Shown here: positions 10,063-19,274 of the stretch, one piece after another | How the letters are laid out: each line of letters starts with the position of its first letter | How positions within the stretch are numbered: position 1 is the stretch's first letter | From: Calocera cornea HHB12733 | Lineage: Eukaryota; Basidiomycota; Dacrymycetes; Dacrymycetales; Dacrymycetaceae | Direction: 5' to 3' | Length of the DNA stretch: 23,679 nt | NCBI GenBank assembly: GCA_001632435.1 | Contig: KV424018.1 | Location: forward strand, 1-23,679 | Made by a program: the position numbers and the translations under genes | Notes under the pieces: model-generated | What the model saw: only the letters and a program-made list of their open reading frames with translations | Database searches by the model: none | What the model was told of the DNA's origin: nothing

Positions 10063-10574
10063 TATCCCAACGGCCCCTTTTGCATATTCCGATGATGTTT
10101 CTTGATTTCCACGTTTATTATGAGCCATTTCTCCGACCGGCACTTGAAGTCCGGATTTTGTCGAATTGCGAACGGTGGAATCGTGATCGCGTGACCGAAT
10201 TGTGCGGATGCAGAGATGTACCCTGCAAGTGCCGGGCCGGCGCATCGGGCGATCTCGGTCGAAGCTGGCCTCTATTATTATCGCTGGCTCATTGGTCCTT
10301 TTTATCACGGAGGGACCCCCACTCGGAGGCCGGCTGCTCGGGGCGATGGAGGTCCCATCGACTCATAGACTTACTCTGGAACATGTGGGGATCCCGACTA
10401 AGGCCGTCTGCCGTCCGCGCCTCCGTGGCCGGCGTGGGTCGGCCAACAAGCACGAATGGCTGGACCACTGCTTGCCGGACAGCGCACACGCACCTTGCTT
10501 TCCTTTCCTTCGCGTTGGCACCCCGGGTCTCGCCATCGGTCGCGCGTCCTAGTTCTGTCGACTGAATCTGTAGC
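10063..10574. other. Intergenic region between UTP22 and the MFS gene
   Basis: The stretch should hold the UTP22 3' UTR and the promoter of the MFS gene on the same strand. Open frames on both strands have no recognisable domain and no intron-consistent continuation. No copy of the 18-bp array is present here. Confidence 0.5.
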
Positions 10575-12543
10575 ATGGTGCATGCCAGGTCCCCCTCCCC
10601 TCTCAGTCCCGGCGAAACGACCGTAGCGACCGAAGATGGCATTCTCGCTGCTGCGCGTGAGATACGGGAGGAGGAAGAGGACGAGACACCTGGGGAGAAG
10701 GCAGAGGAGGCACGCGTCGAGAGGGAGAGGCCGTATTCCAGTGCGCTCGTACTTTCACTCTAGCTGGATGAAGTCACTGATCATGGCGGCTCCCAGTCTT
10801 CAAGCCCTGGGAGAAGTGGTTCATCGTCTTCATGACATCCATGGCTGGCATCTTCTCTCCGCTCAGCGCAAACATATATTTTCCCAGTATACCGGTCCTA
10901 GCCGATGTTCGTATGCTCTCGGAGTTCCCGTCTCTCGCTTAAACCCTGTACAGGCCTTCAGCGTCCCAATAGAATCCATCAACGTGACAGTAACAGTGTA
11001 CATGATCTTGCAGGGCATCTCGCCGATTCTATGGGGCAGTCTCGCCGACTCCTCCATATGCGGCCGCCGACCCGTCTACCTCTCCTGCCTCCTCTTGTTC
11101 TGCATTACATGTGTCGGCCTCGCTGTCACTCCGACAAGCATGTACTGGCTGCTTCTTCTCATGCGTTGTCTTCAGGCAGCCGGTTGTGCAAGCGTGATTG
11201 CCCTGGGTAAGCCAGCGAAGTGATTTGGACCCCTTTCTCATGTATGCGTAGGTGCCGGCACCATCATGGACATCGCGGCTCGGGCCGAGCGAGGGACTTA
11301 CTTGGGCGTGTCTGCATTGGGTCCAATGATTGGTCCGGCGCTCGGTCCCGTCGCGGGCGGTCTGCTGGCAGGTGAACTAGGTTGGCGGTAAGTATGATTA
11401 CCCTAGCCCGCGCCTAGCGAACCACTGACGTATGATCAGATGGGTCTTTTGGTTCATGTGTATAGCGTGTGGCTTCGTGCTCGTGCTCGAATTCATCTTC
11501 CTTCCGGAGACGCTGCGGGCCATCGTTGGCGACGGCTCCATCGCGCCGCCTAGACTCAACAGGCCTCTGGTTCCCATCCTCGGCAGAAGTCGCACGAATC
11601 AGGAACGATCGGTCGCCAAGGCGGAGGCCTCTCGCGCCAATACCCCCCTCGATACACTGAAGCTACTGAGAAACATAGACTTGACCATCATTCTCGCGAC
11701 AACGGCCATACCGTATTCCGTATTCTACGCGATCATAACCTCGACCTCGCCGGTCTTTCTGGATGTGTTCCCTTGGCTAACAGAAGTCGATCTCGGTCTC
11801 TGTTTCCTCGCTAATGGCATCGGAAGCCTCGTCGGGAGCATAACGAGTGGGCGACTTTTGGATTGGGACTGGGCTCGGGCCAAGCGACACGCCAAAGAGA
11901 AAGGCGTAACCGAATATGACTATGTCGAACATGCCAGGCTGAGAACATCACCCTTCTACTGGATCATGTTTGTCCTCTTCACAATCGCGTACGGTCAGTT
12001 GGCTTCTCTGCTCGCCGGACTCCACCCGGGCTGACCGAATTTCATTCAGGTTGGACAGCTGCATTCCGCGTGCACATTGCAGCACTTCTTGTTTTCCAGT
12101 TTTTCGGTGGGTTCTCATGCTGCTTGTATCTCTGTTACTGACCTATACCAGCGGGATGGGCGTTGTCCGGAATCTTCACCTCAAATCGTACACTTCTCTG
12201 TCTCCTTTTCGTTCATCGGACTGACGTCTGACAGAAACTCTGATGATGGATCTCTTTCCTGGGAGAGGTGCCTCCGTGACCGCTTGCGTAAGTGGCTTTG
12301 CGTGGATTTATCCCGATTGTAATCTTGACAACCGCGCAGAACAACCTGGTCCGCTGCCTGACGGGTTCCGTGGTCGTTTCCGTCGTTGACTTTAGCATCA
12401 CCAACATTGGCGCTGGATGGACATTCACAATAATGGGCTTGGCAACGGCGGCAACAGCCTGGCCACTCACGTTTATCGAGTGGAAGTATGGTAAGGGATG
12501 GAGGAAGCAGCGGGAAGCGAGACAGGCCAAGGGAGGCGACTAG
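10575..12543 (+). CDS. MFS multidrug-type transporter (DHA1 family)
   Basis: Nine exons (10575-10740, 10797-10906, 10954-11206, 11252-11387, 11440-11993, 12050-12106, 12152-12187, 12235-12287, 12340-12543) encode 522 residues. It is a plasma-membrane or vacuolar proton-driven exporter of the 12-TM DHA1 group; substrate cannot be told from sequence. An acidic cytosolic N-terminus precedes FKPWEKWFIVFMTSMAGIFS and SANIYFPSIPVLA. Then come INVTVTVYMILQGISP, a motif A region LADSSICGRRPVYL and antiporter motif C (GPMIGPALGPVAGG). FLPETLRAIVGDGSI and NRPLVP mark the central loop, a pattern typical of fungal members. The C-terminal half has LMMDLFPGRGASVTACNNLVRC. Motif A has about two extra residues between LAD and GRRP. 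The donor of intron 2 (GTTCGT) is weak but needed for the frame. Close paralogues are common in fungi, so no symbol is given. Confidence 0.9.
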
Positions 12544-12747
12544 GACCTAAACGAATTGCTCACGGCGCTATCCGCATTTGTATCATAATACGCAATGGAG
12601 AATCGGATGCGAAGTTGTCGCATTGCCTTGGATTTCTGGACTTATGGATATGTCAGTAATCAGTAAAGAACGATGGGGCAGGTTCCATTCCCGCATTGGC
12701 GGAGGTGATGTATGAGTTATCTCAGTCAGCGAACGCAGAAATTATGT

Positions 12748-12849
12748 GCCCATATGGTCTAGCGGTAAGATCCCCCGTTCGGGCTGTCAAGTCCTCCGCT
12801 TTGCGGACAATATTCGGGGGGGTCCTGAGTTCAATCCTCAGTGTGGGCC
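12748..12849 (+). tRNA. tRNA-Pro (anticodon CGG) with a 30-nt intron
   Basis: A full cloverleaf folds. Acceptor GCCCATA (12748-12754) pairs with TGTGGGC (12842-12848), with one G-T pair. D stem is GTCT/AGAT around AGCGGTA. Anticodon stem CCCCG (12773-12777) pairs with CGGGG (12815-12819). T stem CTGAG/CTCAG encloses TTCAATC. Loop bases TTCGGG place CGG at 12780-12782, decoding proline CCG. The intron (12784-12813) sits at the standard position 37/38 and contains a hairpin, TCCGC-TTT-GCGGA. The discriminator is C12849, as in other eukaryotic tRNA-Pro. The A-box region (TGGTCTAGCGG) is good, while the B box (GAGTTCAATCC) departs from consensus. Confidence 0.87.
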
Positions 12850-12857
12850 CAATTAAC

Positions 12858-12864
12858 TTTTTTT
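12858..12864 (+). terminator. Pol III terminator of tRNA-Pro
   Basis: Seven T residues begin nine bases after the tRNA 3' end, as expected for RNA polymerase III termination. Confidence 0.8.
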
Positions 12865-13168
12865 GGGTCCCGCGTTCAGAGTCATATGAAAATGCTGAGC
12901 CTAACCCTACATCAGTAAAAACCAGCCTCGTCTATGGTGGCTATGTAGCTCATATAGGGGTCCTAGCTCCCATTGCCATGCCCCCTTTACATAGCAGCGC
13001 GTCCGGTACTTTGCTCACCTTCACAAGTGTAAGGACTCCAACATCCACTGAGGAGACGTAAGGGTCATATGTCCCCTGCACGTCGGCAGTGGTCAAAACA
13101 GTACTGCGCTGCTGTAGACGTCAGAATTGTATCTGCAAAAGTTCCCCATAGCGTCCATAGCACTCATA

Positions 13169-13191
13169 GGGACCCCTGCTATCAGGGTCCC
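13169..13191. repeat. Perfect hairpin between tRNA-Pro and ARO1
   Basis: GGGACCC (13169-13175) is followed by a 9-base loop and GGGTCCC (13185-13191). The style is like the hairpins at 70-137. The surrounding 12865-13390 stretch shows no gene. Confidence 0.55.
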
Positions 13192-13204
13192 GCGGTTTTT
13201 ACAG

Positions 13205-13275
13205 ATGTACCTACCTCGGATTGTAGGCAGGCGACCCCCACATTATTCCCTGGTTCGAACCCGGGTGCGGGCCTT
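13205..13275 (+). pseudogene. Possible tRNA remnant with intact B box
   Basis: CCTGG-TTCGAAC-CCGGG (about 13249-13265) is a good T arm with a consensus Pol III B box. It is followed by TGCGGGC, which could be the 3' acceptor strand. Upstream, CCTAC and GTAGG can pair around CTCGGATT. No proper D arm, and only a mismatched 5' acceptor (TCCCGCG), can be found. It could be a decayed tRNA, a tRNA-derived short repeat, or chance. Confidence 0.22.
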
Positions 13276-13399
13276 ATTGCCTTTTCTGACATGTCTAGAG
13301 CTGAATTGAATGCGAATCGCATCAGAAGCAAGGTGGAAAAGCGTCGGAACTTACCTTGAGCGCGAAAATTTTCTGGTTCCGTCAAGACCCTGGGCACGA

Positions 13400-13407
13400 T
13401 CACGTGA
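13400..13407. promoter_or_regulatory. TCACGTGA E-box upstream of ARO1
   Basis: The perfect 8-base palindrome TCACGTGA has the CACGTG core bound by Cbf1/USF-type bHLH factors in fungi. It is 144 bases before the ARO1 start codon. The match is exact, but occupancy is inference. Confidence 0.4.
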
Positions 13408-13457
13408 GCCGGGTTGGCTGAGGGCCCGAGCGGTCAGGGTCCACTTTTTGAAGCAAC

Positions 13458-13463
13458 GAGTCA
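13458..13463 (-). promoter_or_regulatory. Possible Gcn4/CpcA site (TGACTC) upstream of ARO1
   Basis: GAGTCA on the + strand reads TGACTC on the other, the core of the general amino-acid control element (TGASTCA), here without the last A. It lies 88 bases before the ARO1 ATG. Aromatic amino-acid genes are classic targets of Gcn4/Cpc1, which makes this short match more credible than chance alone. Confidence 0.4.
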
Positions 13464-13550
13464 GTGCGACTTTCTGCCGCCGGCGGATGTCTTTGCCTGC
13501 CACGCCTACTTAACCTCTCTCGCTGGCCACCGTCCCCCCCAGCGCTCGCA

Positions 13551-16500
13551 ATGACCGACAGTCGCAAGCCGGACCTGTACAAGGTCTCCATCCTGGGCAA
13601 GGAGTCGATTCACTGCGGCTTCCACCTCATCCCCTACATCGCGCACACGGTGCTGACAACCCTGCCCTCGTCGACCTATGTGCTCGTTACCGACACCCGG
13701 GTTGCAAAGTTCCACCTGAGCGCGTTCGAGGCCGCGTTCAACGCCGAACTGGGAACGATTGCCGTCGAGAAGCGCCCCAGGTTCCTGAGCCATCTCATCC
13801 CGCCCGGCGAGACGTCAAAGTCCAGGGAGGGCAAGGCGGAGATTGAGGACTTTCTGCTCGCTAATGCCTGCACGCGAGACACGCTCATTCTCGCGCTCGG
13901 TGGGGGTGTCGTCGGCGATCTGGTCGGGTTTGTCGCAGCAACCTTGTGAGTGGCACCCCTCCGCCAGCGAACGACCCTGACCGCTGCAGCATGCGCGGAG
14001 TCCGCTTCGTGCAGATCCCCACGACACTGCTCGCCATGGTCGACTCGAGCGTCGGTGGAAAGACCGCCATCGACACGCCGCATGGAAAGAACCTCGTCGG
14101 TGCCTTTTGGCAACCAGAGTATATCTTCATAGACGCTGCCTTCCTGGAGACTCTGCCCATCCGAGAGTTTTCAAACGGCATGGCCGAGGTCGTCAAGACA
14201 GCGGCCATCTGGGACGAGAACGAGTTTGCGACGCTCGAGTCGCGCGCTGTGGACATTACGTCTGCCATTCAGATTGAGTCGGCAAAGAACTCGCACGCGG
14301 GCCGTGTCGTCTCCACCCGCTCCGAGTCTCAGAAGCTCTTGCTGTCGGTGATCGTCGGGTCGATTTCCGTAAAGGCCCACATTGTCACGATTGACGAGCG
14401 CGAGACCGGCTTGCGCAACTTGGTCAACTTTGGGCATACCATCGGCCATGCCATAGAGGCTATACTGACGCCGGCCGTCCTGCACGGAGAATGTGTCAGC
14501 ATCGGTATGATGTTCGAGGCCGAAGTCGCTCGCCAAATGGGCGTCCTCAGCCAGGTCGCCGTTGGCAGGCTCTCGCGCTGCTTAAAGGCCTACAACCTCC
14601 CAATCGCCGTCACAGACTCGCGCATCGCATCCTTGCCAGCGGCCCGTCAACTCACTGTGGACCATCTCCTCGATGTCATGAAGGTAGACAAGAAGAACAG
14701 CGGGACGGTCAAAAAGATTGTCATCCTCTCGCGCATCGGTGCGACCTACGAGCAAAAGGCAACAGCCGTGTCCGATCAGCGCATCCGGAACGTCCTTTCA
14801 GAGGCCATCACAGTTATCCCTGCTGTGCCGCGCAATACCCCTGTCAAGATGGCGACCCCCGGCAGCAAGAGCATCTCGAACCGCGCACTTGTCCTCGCGG
14901 CCCTGGGCCAAGGCACATGCCGTCTCAAGAATCTCTTGCACTCGGACGACACACAGGTCATGATGCAAGCACTGATCGATTTGCAGGTAAGTCGTCGGAG
15001 AAGTAATACGCTCGTTGGCTCAAGTGCATGCCAGGGAGCCACATTTTCGTGGGAAGACAACGGCGACACCCTCGTGGTCCAAGGGGGCGGGGGTTCTCTC
15101 GCCGTTCCGCCTGCCGGCAAAGAGATCTACCTCCAAAACGCTGGCACTGCGGCCCGTTTCTTAACCACGGTCTGCACACTCGTCAAGTCGGACAAGCAAG
15201 GGGCAGCCACCGTCATCACCGGAAACGCTCGGATGAAGCAGCGGCCATGCGGCCCGCTAGTCGACGCGCTCCGCGCCAGCGGTAACCCTATCGAGTATCG
15301 AGAGAATGCGGGGTCGTTGCCTCTGTCCATTTCGGCCACCTCGGCCGGCATGCACGGAGGCCATATTCGCTTGGCTGCGAGCATCTCCAGTCAATATGTC
15401 TCCTCCATCTTACTTTGCGCACCCTACGCCTCGTCGCCCGTCGTTCTGGAACTTGTCGGAGGCCAAGTCATCTCACAGCCGTACATCGACATGACGATCG
15501 GAGTTATGAAATCCTTCGGTATCATGGTGACCCGGGACGTTGATGCGGCGGGCAAGCATCTAGACGTCTACAGGATTCCCACCGGTCCCTATCGCAATCC
15601 CTCTGAATTCACCATCGAGTCCGATGCGAGCAGCGCCACCTATCCTTTGGCGATCGCCGCCATCACAGGCACCACATGCACCATTACTGGGATCGGATCT
15701 GCGTCACTACAGGGAGACGCCGGCTTCGCAAAGGGAGTGCTGGAAGCCATGGGGTGCAAGGTTGTCCAGACGGACAACGAGACCACCGTGACTGGTCCTC
15801 CCAGCGGCCAACTCCGTGCCATTGGCTTCGTTGACATGGAGCCAATGACTGATGCTTTCTTGACCGCATCAGTCTTGGCGGCTGTGGCCACTCAACCGCC
15901 CTATGCGGGGAGAGCGCTTGCAGACGCTCCGGTGAATACTACCCGCATCCTGGGCATCGCCAATCAGAGGGTCAAAGAATGCAACCGAATCAAGGCCATC
16001 ATTGATGAACTTGGTGAGCATGCCAAAACAGGTGATATTCGTGACCTCTTACCCGCCTTCTAGCCAAGTTTGGAGTTCATACAAAGGAGCTTGATGACGG
16101 ACTAGAAATCTACGGTAAACCCATCGGGGAGCTCAACCAAGGAGCAAGCATCAATTGTTATGATGACCACCGTGTCGCAATGGCGTTCAGCGTGCTTGGT
16201 ACTGTTGTGGCAGGAACGGTTTTGGAAGAGAAACGCTGTGTGGCCAAAACCTGGCCGAACTGGTGGGATGATTTGGAGAACAAGGTGATCACATCTGAAC
16301 ATATGCAATCAACCACTCTGACACGGTTCCAGATTGGCATTTCCACCAAAGGCGTTGAGCTGCACACTTCCGCAGGGCCTTCTGTGGATCGATATCATGA
16401 GCACGGTGCTTCCGTGTTCCTGACCGGTATGCGGGGTGCTGGCAAGACGTTCATTGGCACCTTGGCGGCAGAAGCGCTGGGTTGGAAATTCACCGATGCG

Positions 16501-18645
16501 GATGCCGTCTTCGAATCGAAGCACGGCATGCTCGTCTCCGAGTTCGTTCGAGACAAGGGCTGGGAAGCATTTAGGGAATCTGAAAAGGCCGTATTGGACG
16601 AGCTTCTCCTCACGAGGGACAAGAAACATATCGTCAGCCTCGGAGGTGGCATTGTCGAGACGCCGTCCGCTCGCGAAGCGCTGAAGAATTATGCAAAATC
16701 CCGTGGGCCGGTGGTGCACGTCCTCAGAGAGATTGACGAGATCGTCCAGTATCTAGGAGAAGAAACGTCCAGACCAGCTTATGGCGAGGCTATTGAAGAC
16801 GTATTCCGACGGAGGCAGCCATGGTACGCGGAAGTGTCGAGCCACGAATTCATCAGCCACACCGGAACTCTACAACAATCAATCCAAGTCAGCAAGAAGT
16901 CGACCAGCGATGGACATGCAGACGACATCGCTAATGGGAGAACAGTCCACACGATCCTTCCCACCAGCAGTGGTGTTCAAGCGGAGGTGAAGCGGTATTT
17001 CGAACACATAACTGGCCTTCGTCCCAACTTGGCTCCCAACGTGCAACCTGGCAAGCGATCGTACTTCTTATCCCTCACGTTTCCAGATCTGACGCCCGCT
17101 CTGCCGCTGATGGACCTACTTACCATTGGGGTGGACGCACTGGAGGTTCGCGCTGACTTGCTCTCCATGTCCGGTTTCCCGGTCACAACTCCAAGCGTCC
17201 CACCGCGAGCATATGTCGCAACCCAAGTCACAGCGATACGCCAGAGGACTGGCTTACCCATCGTGTTCACCTTACGGACCACGTCTCAAGGTGGAATGTT
17301 CCCGGATGGAGCTCAGACCGAAGCCATGGAACTGTTCGACCTGGCACTACGGCTCGGTTGCGAGTACATCGACCTCGAAACTTCGTGGCCAGAAGAGCGT
17401 ATTCGCGAGTTGCATTCAAGGAAGGGCTACTCTCAAGTGATCGCATCGTGGCATGATTGGAGCGGTCGCATGAAGTGGCTCGGCTCGGAGGTCAGTCAGA
17501 AATACAAGCTGGCCGCCGAGCTGGGTGACATTGTGAAGATTGTCGGGACTGCCGGTGATATCGGGGACAACATTGATCTACTTCTCTTCGTGCGATCCCT
17601 CGGCAAGACGCCTCGCAAGCCCTTCCTTGCTATCAATATGGGAGAGCAAGGGAAGATGTCTCGCATCTTGAACTCGACCTTCAGCCCCGTGACGCATCCC
17701 CTTCTCCCGTCCCGTGCGGCCCCTGGTCAACTGTCTTTCGCTGAAATTCAAGAAGCCCTCCACCTCGTTGGGCTACTTCCAAAGCAACAATTCTACCTCT
17801 TTGGAACTCCCATAAGTCATTCGATGTCGCCCACCATACATAACACCGCCTTTGCAACCCTTGGACTGCCTCACCATTACGACCTTTTAGAAACCGAGTC
17901 CGTTGACGACAAAGTCAAGGCAGCTATCGCCGCCTCTGACTTTGGGGGTGCTTCCATCACCATCCCGCATAAGCTCGCCGTCATCCCCCTTCTGGATGGA
18001 CTCTCCGAAGAAGCGCAAACCATCGGGGCTGTCAACACGATTGTTCCCAGGAAGCGTGCAGACGGGACACGGGAGTTGTGGGGCGACAATACAGACTGGG
18101 CAGCTATTCACCACATGGTCGCCAGCAATCTGAAAGGGGTGTCACCGGCAAGTGCAAAGGGTCTCGTAATTGGAGCCGGTGGGACCTCGAGGGCAGCTCT
18201 GTATGCACTGCATAGAGCCGGGATTGGTGCTATCTACCTGTATAATCGGACGGCGTCATCCGCGAAAACAGTGGTCGCTTCATTCCCGGCCACCTACAAC
18301 ATCCATGTCCTCGACAATCTCGATGTGTTGCCTCTAGGGCCCCCGACTGTAATCATCTCCACGATCCCTGCCTCGGCCACGACAAGCGACTCACATACTC
18401 ATAATGCCCTGTTCCTCCCTGCTTCCATCTTCGCCGCGCCGCAGGGAGTGGTGATTGACATGGCATACAAACCTTCGGCTACGCCTTTGCTAAAGCTTGC
18501 CAGAGCGGTGAATGCTTCTTGGGTCGTTGTTACAGGCTTGTCCGTCCTGCTGGAACAAGGTTATCGGCAATTCGAGATCTGGACCGGAAGGCGTGCGCCT
18601 CGCTCTATTGTGGAGAAGGAAGTTCTCGCCAAGTACTCTCTGTAG
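13551..18645 (+). CDS. ARO1: Pentafunctional AROM polypeptide (shikimate pathway)
   Basis: Exons 13551-13945, 13990-14986, 15035-16013 and 16064-18645 encode 1650 residues, near the usual AROM length of about 1580-1620. The cytosolic protein carries out steps two to six from DAHP to EPSP. Domains in order: 3-dehydroquinate synthase (1-about 400; [37 protein letters not shown]); EPSP synthase (about 405-890; [40 protein letters not shown]); shikimate kinase (Walker A GMRGAGKT at about 912-919); type I dehydroquinase (from about 1124; [14 protein letters not shown] histidine, Schiff-base lysine in [12 protein letters not shown]); shikimate dehydrogenase (from about 1365; [20 protein letters not shown] lysine, [21 protein letters not shown]). 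All key residues I looked for are present. The second intron (14987-15034) is 48 bases, in frame and stop-free. The ATG at 13551 begins at the family N-terminus. Confidence 0.98.
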
Positions 18646-19274
18646 AGCTTGTAGCAGGTTTGTCGTCATGTACATACCAGATGAATTCTCTTCAACCTGC
18701 TTGAATAATATTTTGATGAGCTTGCCTTTGGGAACTGCGTGTTAGCCCCGCCCAGGGTGAGGTACGGTCTGGTGAAGGGCCGCGCAAATCTTCGCAGCCG
18801 GGCTACTTATTCTTTCCTTGGTCGGTCATGCAAGATGCATTATCACAGCGTCGGTCTGGACATATTAAAGATCAAGCTCATGACGAGCACCGAGGCAACG
18901 GTAATCGCGGCACCGTTCCGTGCAGCCATGGAAGAAAACCCGAGAATAAGCCGTCCACAGGGGGGACCCTATAAGACAAATGGGCCGGCTTTGAGTGGCG
19001 GTGCGGAAACCAGGGAGCCAGCGGCGGTGATTGGGCGAGACTGCTAAGCACCGCCACAAGAAGGGTGAAACGGTGAGACAAGATGCGCACACATGTGCAC
19101 CTGTGGCGAACGAGCCTAAATTCCTCAAAAAAATGCATCCGACGCCTTCTCACCGTCATACGCCCGTGCGGCCTATCGCGTCCCAGCCCGTTATTTATCC
19201 CTTCCGGCCCCTCTGCGTCCCCATCACGGCGCTTTCCTCCCTTTGACGCCGTCCTCACACCTTCGTTCTGTGCC
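18646..19274. other. Intergenic region between ARO1 and the NADH dehydrogenase gene
   Basis: I see no gene. TATAAG occurs at 18970-18975, but about 300 bases before the next ATG, so it is at best a distal TATA-like element. The last 150 bases are pyrimidine-rich (CCTTCCGGCCCCTCTGCG, TTTCCTCCCTTTG), a pattern often seen just upstream of fungal start sites. No 18-bp array is present. Confidence 0.45.

Noticed and set aside
9697..10308. A 203-residue minus-strand open frame
   Set aside because: It overlaps the end of UTP22, whose family motifs are on the + strand, and its own sequence shows no recognisable pattern.
10289..10642. A minus-strand gene between UTP22 and the MFS gene
   Set aside because: No family motif, no plausible introns, and it runs into the MFS coding exon.
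12696..13359. Open frames of 96-121 codons between the MFS gene and ARO1
   Set aside because: One overlaps the tRNA-Pro gene, none has a domain, and their composition is not coding-like.
18970..18975. TATA box for the NADH dehydrogenase gene
   Set aside because: It is about 300 bases from the start codon, too far for a short fungal leader without transcript data.
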